Below are positions 1 through 12,347 of a stretch of 64,000 nucleotides of DNA, one piece after another. Made by a program: the position numbers and the translations under genes. A model generated the notes under the pieces. It was given only the letters and a program-made list of their open reading frames with translations. It searched no databases and was not told the origin of the DNA. Location: positions 91,485,046 through 91,549,045 of the forward strand of contig NC_133405.1 in assembly GCF_047511655.1 (NCBI RefSeq), given 5' to 3'. The DNA is from Castor canadensis (lineage: Eukaryota; Chordata; Mammalia; Rodentia; Castoridae). Within the stretch, counting starts at the first letter, position 1. Every line of letters begins with the position of its first letter.

Positions 1-359
1 GTCCAGCTATACACAGGCGCCCTTCCTGTATCTGACCACCTGAGCAGTGATGAGAAAACCCTTAAAGCCTTATGAATTATTTTTAACCTCTGTCTGTGAC
101 CACAAGAGGATTGCTTCTGTACTACCACAATACTAGCGACCAACCCCCCTCTATTGGAATCACCTCCCTTAATGATTCCCTAAGAATGTAAGAGGTGCTT
201 AAATTGCTTTTGCTGAAAAGCACTGACTCCTTACTTGGGCCTCTATAGTAACTAAAAGCAGGAGAAAAGCTTGGCGTCTCCGCCTTCATTTTGTACCTGT
301 TGTCCTTTGCTCTCAGCCATTCTCTCCCACAGCCACCTTGGAATCAAAGAAGGCCAGGA
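1..359. other. Unassigned left edge
   Basis: No gene, SINE or clear repeat is recognised here. It may be the upstream part of the LTR that follows, but I cannot show this. Confidence 0.3.
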
Positions 360-818
360 ATGACAGATACCATCTTTACTGACAAGGAACTGAAACTTTC
401 CCTAAGGAACAGCGGAGCCTTGCAGGACAGCCCACCCCTCCAAATGAGGACAATAACCTATAATATAATGAGGCTGCACTCTGGAGCAGGAGTAATCACC
501 TCATGGGAACCAGATTGCTCCCCTCAAGGGATGACTGTGATAAAAACTTCTCTGGAACCCTCAAATTGAGATAATGGTCAATCAGAACACCCCTGTGACT
601 GGGACTGTTTATGCATGCCTTTTGTCCCCTGCCCCTAATTCTTTGTCTATTTAAGGCTAAAGCTCATTTCTGTACCCCAAAGATGGCTGAAGATGGGCTG
701 AGTGCTTACTTTGCCTTTTCCCGCAGCATGTCCCGAGCCGTGTAATAACAAATCTCCTTTATCTGCCCTTCACCATGCCTCTTTATTTGGTGTATAGGGG
801 CAAGTGGCTGGACCTGAC
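360..818 (+). mobile_element. ERV1-type LTR fossil (probable)
   Basis: The stretch reads like an old retroviral LTR in plus orientation. There is a TATA-like 'tctatttaagg' near 646, then a 'gtaataacaaatctccttt' poly(A) region near 741 and a 'ctttatttggtgtat' U5-like end near 782. No internal retroviral coding region follows, so it looks like a solo LTR or fragment. The 5' edge is uncertain and the family is inferred from general LTR anatomy. Confidence 0.45.
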
Positions 819-1206
819 ATCTGGAAGCCAAGCAGTTTGGGTGTTGGGTCCAAAACTTGTTTTCAAGAAGACAGAAGCACTCAGGTGGGAATTCCCAAGC
901 CCAATCTGCCTGTGACCAGCCCTGCCATTCTCTGCACCCCTCTGCATACAACACTCCTAACTGAAGCCAGCCCCCACCTCTGCTCAGGATCCCAGGCCTC
1001 CCCCCTTCTCAGCACTTTGCTCTTGCAACCGATCACTCCTCTCTCCTGAACCATCAACTGCTCCCTCTGTATTGCAGAAATCCACAAAGGAAGGGGAGGG
1101 GGAGGGGCTCACCCTCTTCCCACAGGTCCTTTAGCAGCTACTGGCACATTATTTGCTAACCTTAATACAAAACTGTTGCAACTCCTGAGACACTTTGCAC
1201 CTCAAC

Positions 1207-1276
1207 TTTTTTTTTTTCTTTTTCGGGCAGATTTACTAGGCAGGCACTTGAACACTTGAGCCACTCCACCAGCCCC
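1207..1276 (-). mobile_element. ID-like SINE fragment
   Basis: The reverse complement carries the tRNA-derived head 'ggctggtggagtggctcaag' of the ID-like SINE common in this window. It lacks the usual B-box half and is degenerate. Confidence 0.65.
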
Positions 1277-2790
1277 CTCAACTCCTCAACTTCCTTCTGT
1301 CCCTGTCACCTCAATGAAATGGGTCTTGTCAAGGCCACCAGTAATAACCATGATACCTAACCCTTTTAGTCAAGGTCTTCAGCATCTTAGGCATATTTAA
1401 CCATTCAATATTCTCTTTCTCTCCCCCTCTCTCCCTCCTCCCTCCCTTTCCGATGTGCAGATAGCATGACAAGTCTTGGATCAACATGAAACAAAACCAA
1501 AAGAAGTGATCCACTGCCATCACATGGGGTGGAAGGTCCTCAAAGGCACTGGTGGGCAGAGTCACACATCTCTGATGAGGAAGGGGTGTCAGAGTAAGAA
1601 TTTTACTTAGGGGTTTTACCCCATACACCACAGTTCACTTAACAGAATGACCCAGAAGCCTCTTTGGGCACAGAGCTGGCTGGAGTTTACAAATTTCCAC
1701 TTATGGAGCCGATGTTGGCTCCTACTGTGTTGTGGGTGAGACCCCGGGAACTGCTTTCTCTGAGGGAGAAATGTGGAAAGCAGCCGAGTCAAGAGCCAGG
1801 GGTGCTTCCATCAAGGAAGCCTAACCCAGCTAGGGGCTGGCCAGGTGACCCTGTAGCTGTGGCTGAGGAGTGGACAGTCATGGGCAGGGGCAGACTGGAG
1901 AGACCCAGGATGAGACCCAATTCAGAGGGTTCTGCAGGTGCCAGCGCAGGTGAGCTGAGGCTGAGTCAGTCAGGGAGCAAAAGATGAGAGACACAAAAAT
2001 GTAAGTGACAGGGGCAGGCAGGTCAGCATGACAAGCAGGACCCCCCCCCTTCTTGCATCACCACAGACACTCTAAAGCCATACAGGACCCTAGCCCACCT
2101 TGAAAAGCAGTAGGCAGTGACAGTGAAATGCCGAGTGATTGAGAATTTTCACACAAATGGATTGAGTGAGTGCTTATTTAACTGGACCTTCCCACAGTAG
2201 CAACAGATGGCACCTACCAAATCAAACATTAATTCAGTGTTTACCTCCTCCCTCATTTTCCAGGACAGAGGGTAGATACTCAGGATGAAGATCAGATCAG
2301 TCAGAGAGACCAAATGAACCCATGTGCCTGAGTGGTCTGAGGACCAGGAATGGATTTGTGGTCTCTGCACCCCTTCTGCCCACTGTTCTACCAGTCCACC
2401 CAAATGGGGGAGTGGGGCATCCTTGCCTCTTCTCCTTTGGCCCCCATTAATAGATCCACAAAACAGCACAGAGAGAGGAGAGGACCAGAAGACAGACACA
2501 CGGAGTGGAGTAACAGATGAGAGTTGTCACCGAGGTGACAGAGCTTCCTCAAGGCTTGTCACTGTCCTCCACAAGTGATGCTAGGCTCCACTGACCTTTA
2601 CCAACACAGACCCACTTGCTAGGGGCTGAGTCCTGGGATCTGGACTCAGAAAATTCTTCCAGAGTCAGAAAAGGACTCCTGGAGGAAACACAGAAAGTCA
2701 ATATTCCCTACGAAAAGAAGTACTTTTTAAAAAACAAAACTATTATTATTTGTTTTAAAGGTAAATAACATACTATAGAAATGATCCCTG
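1277..2790. other. Intergenic, no gene recognised
   Basis: Unique-looking sequence of medium GC content. Open frames of 80-116 residues exist on both strands but have no recognisable domain, and the strand choice is ambiguous. A short poly-C run lies at about 2041. Confidence 0.4.
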
Positions 2791-2796
2791 AAAGTA

Positions 2797-3692
2797 TAGT
2801 CTTGGTGGGAATGTAGACTAGTACAACCACTCTGGAAAAAAATTTGGAGGCTACTTAAAAAGCTGGACATCGATCTACCATTTGATCCAGCAATACCACT
2901 CTTGGGGATATACCCAAAAGACTGTTACTCCAGAGGCACCTGCACATCCATGTTTATTGCGGCACTATTCACAATAGCCAAGTTATGGAAACAGCCAAGA
3001 TGCCCCAGCACTGACGAATGGATTAAGAAAATGTGGTATCTATACACAATGGAATTTTATGCAGCCATGAAGAAGAACGAAATGTTATCATTCGCTGGTA
3101 AATGGATGGAATTGGAGAACATCATTCTGAGTGAGGTTAGCCTGGCTCAAAAGACCAAAAATCGTATGTTCTCCTCATATGTGGACATTAGATCAAGGGC
3201 AAACACAACAAGGGGATTGGACTATGAGCACATGATAAAAGCGAGAGCACACAAGGGAGGGGTGAGGATAGGTAAGACACCTAAAAAACTAGCTAGCATT
3301 TGTTGCCCTTAACGCAGAGAAACTAAAGCAGATACCTTAAAGCAACTGAGGCCAATAGGAAAAGGGGAACAGGTACTAGAGAAAAGGTTAGATCAAAAAG
3401 AATTAACCTAGAAGGTAACACCCACGCACAGGAAATCAATGTGAGTCAATGCCCTGTATAGCTATCCTTATCTCAACCAGCAAAACCCCTTGTTCCTTCC
3501 TATTATTGCTTATACTCTCTCTACAACAAAATTAGAGATAAGGGCAAAATAGTTTCTGCTGGGTATTGAGGGGGGGGAGCGGGAGGGGGTGGAGTGGGTG
3601 GTAAGGGAGGGGGTGGGGGCAGGGGGGAGAAATGAACCAAGCCTTGTATGCACATATGAATAATAAAAGAAAAATGAAAAAAAAAAAAAAGA
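2797..3692 (+). mobile_element. Young L1, 5'-truncated 3' end
   Basis: A LINE-1 copy that begins inside ORF2, runs through the 3' UTR and ends in a poly(A) tail at about 3679-3691. The frame from 2902 carries the ORF2 C-terminus, with the L1-typical 'MEFYAAMKKNEMLSFAGKW' and 'ENIILSEVSLAQKTKNR'. The G-rich 3' UTR segment near 3560-3630 matches the second copy at 14.7-15.4 kb, so both belong to one recent family. The 5' truncation removes endonuclease and most of the reverse transcriptase, so it cannot move by itself. Confidence 0.9.
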
Positions 3693-3964
3693 AACCAAGC
3701 TTGGAATTATCAAAGGCTATGGAAAAAAAAATAAATAAAGGTAAATAATATCAGTTTCCTCTCAAGGGTTGAGGGGTACCAGTGGGGCATTCAGTACTTC
3801 CAGACTGAACGAGAAATGTCTCCCAGAATCTTCTTGCCCATCATGTGGGTTTGTCAGAAAACGTTTTACTCATTTCCTCACACCTCACATGCCCAAGTGC
3901 CCGGCGCTGTCCTCTGTCCTGAGGGAGGAGCAATGAAAGTCTCCTACTCAAGGGCACATCCCAA

Positions 3965-4178
3965 TCAGGTGTGGTAGTACACTCCCCTAATCGCAACTGC
4001 TTGGGAGGCAGAGGCAGGAGGATTGAGAGTTTGAGGCCAGTTCTGGAAAAGTGAGGGAGACCCTATGTCAAAAACAAAATTAACAGGAAAATAAAAGGGC
4101 TGGGGGTGTGGCTGAAGTGGAAGAATGCATGCAAGTGCAAGGCCCTGGGTTCAATCCCCCCTACCACAAAAGGAAAAA
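3965..4178 (+). mobile_element. Composite B1-ID SINE
   Basis: A 7SL/B1-like monomer ('gtggtagtacactcc' through 'gaggccagttctgg') is followed by an ID-like tRNA-derived unit ('gggctgggggtgtggctgaag') with a degenerate B box and an A-rich tail. The two parts form one composite SINE. Confidence 0.8.
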
Positions 4179-4179
4179 A

Positions 4180-5548
4180 GAGTTGGGGGACATCTCACCC
4201 AGACTCCAGCAAGTGTGCCATCTTCAGCCCCTTTGAGTATGTTTTGCATCTAGGAGACCTGTTTCATAACAGAAGCAACAGGAAGCAGCAGAAACGAAAT
4301 CAGTAATAACACTTCTCTTGTTGTGGTCCCGTCTGGTCTCCTCCTGTCATTGGAGCTCCCTCTCAGATCTGGGACTCCACCACTCTACCTCCCCACCCCA
4401 CCCCCCACCAACTAGTTTATGGAGCTTGGCAAAGGTGGGGCTCCCTTGGCAAAGACCGTTAGGTTCTGATTGGTGCCAGGTAGTGATGGCAGAAACCTCT
4501 CTCAGATTGGACCCTGCTCACTCACTGGAGAGCACAGACCTCGGTTATTTTATGATGGCCTAACACAGGTGGTCACCAGTAAGGTCTTTGAACCTCCAGA
4601 TTCGGATCTCTCCCTGTACTTCCAAGGACCGCCCCCCCCACCCAGCACTAGGTCCTGCATCCCCTTCTGGTGAGCCGAGGACTCAGGCTGATACCCCAGC
4701 TCTGCAGAGATCAGGATCACAAGAGAGTTCAATTCTGTCACTATAAAGTGGTTCAGCCTTTCGTTCTTCCCCCGAAGTGTACAAAGCACAGTCTCTGTGC
4801 CGCCAGCTGTGACACATTGAGGCCAGTCTCATGGTCAGGTCTGAGTTGTACAGAGGCTTGAAATCCATCCTGGCCAGGGCCACAGACAAGGCAAACTCTC
4901 CCAGCCGCTGACGGCTCCCTGTGATGCCACCCTCCTGGACAAAGAAGCATCTTTGCCCTTCAAGCCTTTGTTCTGAATCTCCAGGCCAGGAAAGGACCCC
5001 ATAAATCCAGCCCCTGCCCTCACCCCAAACCCAAGCCCTTTACCTCCGCTGCCCTCCATCACAAGACTGCTCTGTGCCCGCCCAACAGGGCTGCTCCTCC
5101 TCCTGATGCTACCACAGGGGCCAAACCTTCCCAACCCCATCTCCCTTCCCCATCTCATTTTTTTCCTGACTTAACTCAATCTTGGGACCTCCCCTGACAC
5201 CACCCCTTGAGGCCTTTTCCATAGAAGACATGGTATCTCCCAGCCCACAGCACTATGCATCAGAAGCAAGAATGGTACTGGAGAGATGATGTCAGCCTTC
5301 CTGCAACCCCACCGCTGCTTTGAGACCACTGAGCCTCCATCCTCAGCTCAAGAGGAACACCCGTGAGACTCATCCCAAGTCTGTATGTCTCCATGTCTAT
5401 TCACCCGTCCTCACGATGATCACAGATTGGTGGCACCTGCATCCTGTTATTTTTCTCAGGTGTCTTGGGGGAATAGAAAGTACTACACCCTGAAAAGTCC
5501 ACAGCCCTTGGTTTCTAGTACCCTGTGTCTTGTTTGTTTACATGTTTT
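4180..5548. other. Intergenic, no gene recognised
   Basis: C-rich unique sequence. Several 60-107 residue frames overlap on both strands between 4318 and 5158, but none shows a known domain, splice structure or consistent coding strand. Confidence 0.4.
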
Positions 5549-5551
5549 GGT

Positions 5552-5862
5552 GTTTTTTTGTTTTTTGGTGGTACTGGGGTTTGAACTCAGGGGCTTAAGT
5601 CTGTTAGGCAGGGGCTCTACCACTTGAGACCTGCCCCCAAGCCCTTTCTGTTTATTTTTCTAATAGGGTCAGGCGTTTTTACCTGAGCCAGCCTGGACCT
5701 TGATCCTCTTATTTATGCCTCCCGCCTAGCTGGGATGACAAGGTGCACACGCCACCATGCCCAGCTTTATTGCTTGAGATGGGGACTTGCTAACTTTTTG
5801 CCCAGGCTGGCCTCAAAACTGAGTAGTTGGGATTACAGGTGTGAGTCACTGTGCCTACCTCC
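5552..5862 (-). mobile_element. Composite B1-ID SINE
   Basis: Antisense composite. The ID-like unit reads as 'gtactggggtttgaactcag' at the left, and two B1-like segments follow, ending with 'gggattacaggtgtgag'. The order is the mirror image of the plus-strand copies. Confidence 0.85.
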
Positions 5863-5944
5863 ATTTGCTGTTGATCACTCCATCATTCCCCTGGAGTCCT
5901 CAACAAAGGCAAACCATGGACTCTTCCCCCTCCCCCCTCCCCCA

Positions 5945-6028
5945 GTTTTTGGCGGTATGGGGCTTGAACTCAGGGCCTTACGCTTGCTAGGCAGGCGCCC
6001 TACCACTTGAGCCACTCCACCAGCTCAA
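5945..6028 (-). mobile_element. ID-like SINE
   Basis: Nearly consensus antisense ID-like element with both the B box ('gcttgaactcagggcc') and the A-box side ('cttgagccactccaccag'). Probably one of the younger copies here. Confidence 0.9.
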
Positions 6029-6241
6029 GGCCAACCATGAACTCCACATTGGCACAGATGCCAGGATGATCTCCTGTGAGGGCTGCTTCTTGGCAGAGTA
6101 GCTCTAAACACATGTGAGCAGAGCCTTATGCCCTGGTTTGGGTGCCCCCCCCAACCCATGAATTCCAAGCAGAAGACCTGGGACCTGTAATAATACATCT
6201 GAGTGGACAAAATTCTCAAGTGCTATAAGAACTCGACAGAG

Positions 6242-6323
6242 CTGGGGATATGGCTCAGTTGTAGAGCACTTGCCTAGCATACATGAGGCCTTGGGTTCAA
6301 ACCCTAGCACCACAAAAACAAAC
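6242..6323 (+). mobile_element. ID SINE
   Basis: Starts 'gctggggatatggctcag' and contains the B box 'gggttcaaaccctagc', then an A-rich tail. It is closer to canonical ID (tRNA-Ala) than the 'ctcaagtgg' subtype. Confidence 0.9.
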
Positions 6324-7960
6324 CTCCACAGGTAATGTTTAACAAGGTACATCAGAACACAGCATATAAGCATATAACCAATACAGAGATCACTATCCAG
6401 AAGAAACAGCTAGGAAGAGAAAATCTGGGGAGACACATCTCCTTGGATGTGCATGAGACAAGGATGGCTGGATTTTATTTTTCATCATAGGTCTCCTGGT
6501 CCTATTTGGCCTTTTAATCTAAGTGCATGTATAAATTTGGCAAAAAAAAATTGTCCCAAAGAGTCAAAAATGCAACTCAGCATGCTTACTAACTATGCCT
6601 AACAGCTGAATCATCCACAGCAACTGATACGAATCGGAGCCATCCTCCATTTTCAAAGAACTATCGTGCTGTGTTTCCTGAAGGTATCTGTGCAAGGTTT
6701 TACTCACTATGAAAACAACTCAAGCACAAGGCATCGTGCCAAGAAATTACAAGTCAGATGTTTCATTAACAAATGCGGCAACGTCACATCAAAATTGCGA
6801 CTGCAGGAACATAGAGGATATCAAGGATGGTGTAAATTTGAAAACATGCATTTACTTTGAGGCATCTTTCCATTCCTTGTCCTAAGAAATCCATCCAGCA
6901 CAGCAGTGAATCATTAAAAAGCCTGCTTTCCTTTTAATAGAGGGGCCTCAAATGTCTGATTTGGGGTTTCCTCCTATCAAGACAGATCCATTTCTAGAGC
7001 TGTAGCCTAGGCTTTCCTAAGTGGAGTGTAAAGTAAGGTTCGTGCTGGGGCCCCATTCCAGGCTGTCTAAATCAGGATGTCTGGGGATGCAGCCCTTGCC
7101 ACCTGTTCCTTAAAAATGGTCCCGAGGAGAGCTGAATCACAGACGAGGTTGAGAACCATAAGCACATGCTCCACTTCACCTGTCTTGTTTTCAAATATAA
7201 TCTTGGACTTTGTAGCCTTGTTTGTTGTTACTGGGTTTTTAAAACTTCTTTTTCAAGAGCTATGTTTGAGGTACTTATTTTACGGCCATGTAGAGAACAA
7301 TCTCTAGGACTCGGCGTGTTTATTCCACAACGTCCCCTTTCCTACTTGCTAGCCAGGCAGGCAGAGGGGAGGAGAAGAGCCTCACAGGTGGGAAGGCATC
7401 TGAATGCTGTTGTCTTGGAAACTGCTGATGCTCATCCCCACGGGGTCCCTGGCTCAGGCAGAGGGCCCTGGGGTGAGACAACAGCCCTCCCCACTCCAAT
7501 GTCTTCCTTAGAACAGAGGTTGATGCTGAGAGCTGAGGTTGCTTAACTATGGACACCAAAGCCAGGTCCTTGAGATTTGCAAATAGAAAAGGAGTACATG
7601 GAATTTAGTATGCGGGATGAATTATGGAAACCTGCCCAGAGAGATGGAGTTTCGAGCCAATAACTATGATCACCCCAAGGGTGCCTGCTTCTGATTGTGC
7701 GCACAGACATGCATGCGCACAGACATGCATGCGCACATAATGTGCACACTCACCAGCACGCTTTCTGCCCAGATGTGCACAATGACTCCGTCTGGCTGGA
7801 ACGTCAAGTATACACAGAGGAGGACGGCAATGAGGTAGCAGACGTAGGCAGGACCCAAAACACGGGAAGAAAGGGCAGAGAATTCCTCACTATTATTAAA
7901 AAAGGAAAAAAAAAGATTGCATGCCTTTTCATCCATGACTAACTTTCACATGTGCATAAC
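6324..7960. other. Intergenic, no gene recognised
   Basis: Mostly unique sequence without a recognisable gene. Frames at 7166-7546 (+) and 7670-7936 (-) lack domains. A short tandem repeat lies at 7701-7736. Confidence 0.4.
7701..7736. repeat. 16-bp tandem repeat, two copies
   Basis: The unit 'gcacagacatgcatgc' occurs twice in direct succession with a partial third copy. It is largely alternating purine/pyrimidine. Confidence 0.85.
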
Positions 7961-7964
7961 ATTT

Positions 7965-8455
7965 TTAAAACAGCTTTATTGAGGCATGATTGTCATGCCA
8001 TAAAATTCATCTAACTAAAGGTAGGTGCAATAGGTGACTTTTAGTAAATTTATACAGCTGCTGTGCAAACCACAATCCTGTTTCAGAATACTTCTATCTC
8101 TCCTCCCCAAAGAAAAGATTCTTGCTACCCATATAAGCAGCCAACCTCTATGACTTCCTCCAGGCCCAGGAAACCCCGAATCTATGTCCTGTCTCTGTGG
8201 AATTTCCCTTCCTGGGCGTTTGTTGTCAACAGACTCCCATAATAAATGGCCCTGTGTGCCTGGATTTGCCACTTAGCAAAATGGTTTTGAGGTTCAAACA
8301 TGTAGCACATGGTGTAGCACATACCAGTAGTTTCTCCGTGTACATTGTTCAGTAATATTCAGCCTTTCCTTCATCCCTTCACCAACTGATAGCTATTTAA
8401 TTGCTTTCACTTTGGGGCCATCATGAATGATGCCGCTATGAACGTCAGAATACAC
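7965..8455 (-). mobile_element. L1M 3' end, antisense
   Basis: Antisense copy of the well-known mammalian L1M 3' region. It starts 'cagctttattgaggc' and later contains the 'cacttagcaaaatgg' and 'atcatgaatgatgccgc' segments. It is strongly diverged, which fits a pre-rodent insertion. Confidence 0.75.
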
Positions 8456-8459
8456 GTTG

Positions 8460-8948
8460 TCATAGTCTATTTGGGGTTGCTAGTAACACAGCATCACAGA
8501 CTGGAAAGGTATAAAGAAAAACGGTTTATTTGGGCTTACAGTCCTGGTCCAAGGTTAGGGAGCCGCATCTAGTGATGGCTTTCTTGCTGGCACAGTCCTC
8601 AGGAGGATGACATTATGTGGCAAGGAGTCATGGAGCACGAGAGTCCTGGCCAAACTGACTTTCTAAGACCCATGCTCCAGATAACGCTTTAACACATTCA
8701 TCCTTCTTTCTTCTTTCTTTCTTTTCCACACTAGAGGCACAGCGGATCAAACCCAGGGCCTTGGACATGCTAAGTAAATGCTCTACCACTGAGTCACATC
8801 CCCAGTCCCACTCCCCTATTAGTTACACGAATGTACCAATTCATTCATGAGAGCAGAGCACTATCTCCTCTTAAAGGTCCCTCCTAGTCCCATCTCAATC
8901 TCTGACGAGGGATCAAATTTCAACATGAATTTGTAGTGGACAAACCCT
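8460..8948 (-). mobile_element. MaLR-type LTR fossil, interrupted by a SINE
   Basis: Resembles MST/MLT1-class LTRs read in reverse: 'aaagaaaaacggtttattt' on the left, and 'gggatcaaatttcaacatga' on the right, which is the complement of the LTR start. An ID SINE at 8723-8812 splits it. Old and without internal genes. Confidence 0.65.
8723..8812 (-). mobile_element. ID SINE inside the MaLR LTR
   Basis: Antisense ID element ('gatcaaacccagggcc' to 'gagtcacatccccagtccc') nested in the LTR, so it is younger than the LTR. Confidence 0.85.
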
Positions 8949-9029
8949 AGCACATCTCTGTGTGGACATATATCTTCCTTTCTAATTTTTCCATGTTTCC
9001 TTTTTTCTTGTTTTTCTTTCTTTCATTTT

Positions 9030-9690
9030 TTTTTTCTTGCACGACTGCACTAGATAGGAACCACAGCATAACAGTGGACAACAGTGGTGCCAAGAGACAT
9101 CCTTGCCTTGTCCTCAGTCTTACAGGGAAAGCTTTCCTTCTTTCTCCACAATATATAATGTCACCTGTAGGCTTACAGTAGATGCCCTTTGTAAGTTGAA
9201 GACCCATTTTTAATCACAAATGGGTCTTTTGTGAGATGCCTCCCAAACCCCTTATCAAGATGATCATATGGATTCTGTCCTTTAATATACACCTTAATTG
9301 AAATTTGAATGTTAGCCAATTGCAGATTCCTAGGAGAAATCCTACTTAGAAATGTTGTGTCATCTTTTGTATATGTTCTTGAATTTGGTTTGCCAATATT
9401 TTCTTGAGGATTTCTGCATTGACATTCGTGATGGATATTGGCTTTAGTAGTAGAACAATACTATTCTTGTAGAATGTATTGGGAAATGTCCCCTCCCCCA
9501 CCACCCCTTCCATATTCTGGAAGAGTTTGTGAAGGTCTGGTATTATTTCTTCTTTGAAATGTTGGATAAAATTCACCCCTCAAGCCAGCTGCACCTGGCT
9601 GCTTCAATTGTGGGAAGATTTTTCATTTCCTCTTTCCATTTCTTTACCTGTTCTAAGTCTATACAGATTTTCTACTGGTGCATTCCATCT
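9030..9690 (-). mobile_element. L1M ORF2 fragment, antisense
   Basis: The reverse complement encodes reverse-transcriptase-region peptides. The frame 9346-9576 carries 'FKEEIIPDLHKLFQNMEG' and 'EILKKILANQIQEHI', matching the L1 RT segment between the active-site blocks. The copy is old and decayed. Confidence 0.75.
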
Positions 9691-9699
9691 TAACCCTAC

Positions 9700-10112
9700 T
9701 CTGCCCCCATACTTTCTTATCTGCTGGCGCTTTTAATTGAATATCTGGTCTAGATTTTGACATGTTGGAGATCTGTGTGGCAGCACAGGATTCCAGCTCC
9801 TAGTCTGTAACTTGGGATAGTACCATGTCTCGGACACCATCCTCTATCCACTCCTACACCCCATACCTGGGTATGGAGGCAAATACTTGCAGGTGGGTAC
9901 AGGGAGGGGGGGCCTGACTCCCTGAAGTACACCCACATAGCCATTCTCCACGCATCTTCCTGCACACTGTGGTTCTGCAGCAACGGAACTCCTCAGCAAG
10001 CCCTCCATGTCTACTTCATTCAACTGGGATCCTTCTCACTCATCTCATCTCCTGGCAACCTGTGTCAGAGAGGGGATCAACTATTCACTTTCTAACCTAT
10101 CCATGGTCCCTG
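9700..10112. other. Intergenic, nothing recognised
   Basis: No gene or repeat identified. A 77-residue minus frame at 9750-9983 has no recognisable features. Confidence 0.4.
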
Positions 10113-10113
10113 C

Positions 10114-10490
10114 TGTTGTTTGACCACTTTGGTCACCTCTAAAACTCACATTGAAACTTAACCCCCAATGTAGCAGTGCTGGGGGGCAGGGCTTAATGGG
10201 AGCTGTCATGAGGGTTCTATCCTGGTGAATAAACAGGGCTATAAAAGAGGTCTGTGGGAGTGTGTGTGGCTCTGCACCCATGTGAGGATGCAACGTTCAT
10301 CTGTGCTTGCCCTTCCATGTTGTGCCATGTGAGAACACAGCGATAAGGCACTCACCAGACACCAGATGTCAGCACCTTGATCTTGTACTTCCCAGGCTCC
10401 AGAACTGTGAGAAATAATCTTCTGAGCTCTACTAACTGCACAGTCTGTGGTATTCTGTCATAGCAGCACAAAAAAATGGACTATGTCCGA
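10114..10490 (+). mobile_element. MaLR-type LTR fossil (MLT1/MST-like)
   Basis: Follows the MaLR LTR plan in plus orientation: 'cattgaaacttaaccccc', 'gctataaaagaggtc', 'catgtgagaacacagcg', 'caccttgatcttgtacttcc', 'agaactgtgagaaataa' and the 'gtggtattctgtcatagc' end. A single LTR with no internal region. Confidence 0.8.
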
Positions 10491-10614
10491 TCTTTCTCCC
10501 TGATTAATTGCTCAACAACTGAGGGCAAGGACTACCTCCACAATTACTCATTCCCCCACCATGGCAGTCAGCGCAGCATAGAATATGGAGAGGTAAAGTG
10601 AGACAATTAAAACG

Positions 10615-10962
10615 TTGGTTCAAGCCTGTAATCCTAGACCCTCAGGAGGCGGAGACTGGGAGGATCACAGTTTGAGGGAGGATCACAGTTTGAGGACGGC
10701 CCTGGAGAAAAGTCTGTGAGACCCCCATCTCAACCAATGGCTAGGCATGGTGGCGTGTGCCTGTCATCCCAGCTACTTGAGGAAGCACACACAGGAAGAT
10801 CACGGTCCAGGCCAGCCCAGGCATAAAGCTAGACCCTATCTCAAAAATAAGCCACGCGGGGGAAACAAAAAAAAAAGACTGGTGGAGTGGCTCAAGTGGT
10901 AGAGCACCTGCCTAGCAAACAGCCTGAGTTCAAACCCCAGTACTACAAAAACAAAACAAAAA
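10615..10962 (+). mobile_element. Three-part composite SINE (B1-B1-ID)
   Basis: Two B1/7SL-like monomers in tandem ('gcctgtaatcctagaccc' at about 10624 and 'ggcatggtggcgtgtgcc' at about 10744) precede an ID-like unit ('tggtggagtggctcaagtgg' at about 10880). The first monomer contains a short internal duplication of 'gaggatcacagtttgag'. The same order recurs in several other copies in the window. Confidence 0.85.
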
Positions 10963-10964
10963 GT

Positions 10965-12340
10965 TGGTGATTGGTTCAACGATTGATTGTTGGTGGCAAA
11001 ATGTACCTAGTGTGCCATATGGACTGATTTAGAAAGTCTGCAGAGTACGGGTTGGTATGTGGGGAGTCAGACAGAGGGCTGTGTCTACGGCCACCACTTT
11101 ACAACCTCCTTGAACTCTCTGCAACATGGGAATAATTATGCCTGCCCCAATGCCTTGTGGTGAGGATTCAACAACGCATCTTACCAAGAGTTGGCCCTTT
11201 AAGGTATGTAATGTCCACTGAGGTCACTGGGTCTTGCACTTAACCCCGGCCATGACAGAGGGGGAACTGGTGGAGGGTGCCAGCTAGAATGCAGCTTGCC
11301 TAGGCTTGTCCTCCAGTTCTGCTGTACGTGTGACCTTGGCAAGCTCCCTAACATGGAACTGACACTGTTGCTAAAACGATGGGCCCATGGGAGAGGGGAA
11401 ATGAGCTAATGTATGGAAATACATAGAATGATGTCTGACAACTGGTAAATAATCAGCCAAATTGCAATGTCACGTTATCTCTTCTAAACACAGCCTGAAT
11501 CACCAGTTAAATTTAGGCCTTTGAGTTTCAAGAAAGTATAGCCTTCATATATACATATATATATGTATTCTTTTCCCCAGAAGTTGGGAGAGAATCCTGA
11601 TAGGGGAAATTTAATTCTTGATCTCTGATGAGATCCCAAGTCCAGAATTTAAGAAACTCACCTGTTCCCAAGGCACTTCTGTTGCCAGGAGACACATAGA
11701 ATTTTGCAGCAATGCAGCTCCGAGGCTTCCCTAAAAGCACAGACTGACACAAAGCAGAATTTGTTTTCAGCTCAGAGGAACAGCACGATCCCTGGCTGGG
11801 TACACATCATGGCATTCTGTAGGGGAGAAAAGGTAGATTTAATCATTCAGGTCTCCTGAAATTAAAAGACACATGTCTAAATTCCAAGGTGACTTTGAAA
11901 CAACTCAATGATGCTCTGGTTCTCAGAAAGTGAGCATAAAACTGCTGTTCACCAAACTGGTGCATCAGGCTACAAGGAACAGTCCCTGGATCCCTCAGCC
12001 AGGGCACTATGCCAACCCACAGGGCTCCTACTGGGGCCAGCAGACTCTGCTTCTAGCTCTCCTGTGGGGCAAAAGGATACTCTCCCAACCTTTCTACCTG
12101 ACTGTTCTGAAGGCTGATCCCATGGCGGCACCTCCAATGGCAACTGGACTATATTCTCATTGCCCCCCATCCCCACTGCAGACCACCCTCATTCTGAGTC
12201 TCTACTGTGCCGAGCTCCTCTTTGTGCCCTCTGCTCTACTGGTCAAGGGTTTGAAGGCGGTGATCTCAGATCACACAAGAAAGAAACCAGTATTGATAAA
12301 CAAGTCTGAATTCTAAAGTTACTTTCCTTTTCATATATAT
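10965..12340. other. Downstream flank of FAM156A
   Basis: No gene or clear repeat is recognised. The frames at 11908-12316 (+) overlap each other and lack domains. This may include distal 3' UTR if a poly(A) site further downstream is used. Confidence 0.35.
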
Positions 12341-12341
12341 G

Positions 12342-12347
12342 TTTATT
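12342..12347 (-). terminator. Possible FAM156A poly(A) signal
   Basis: The first AATAAA on the minus strand below the FAM156A stop codon lies 626-631 bases downstream of it. It would give a 3' UTR of about 650 bases. Other sites could be used. Confidence 0.4.

Noticed and set aside
2902-3312. 136-residue frame as a host gene
   Set aside because: It is the C-terminal end of L1 ORF2 in a truncated copy.
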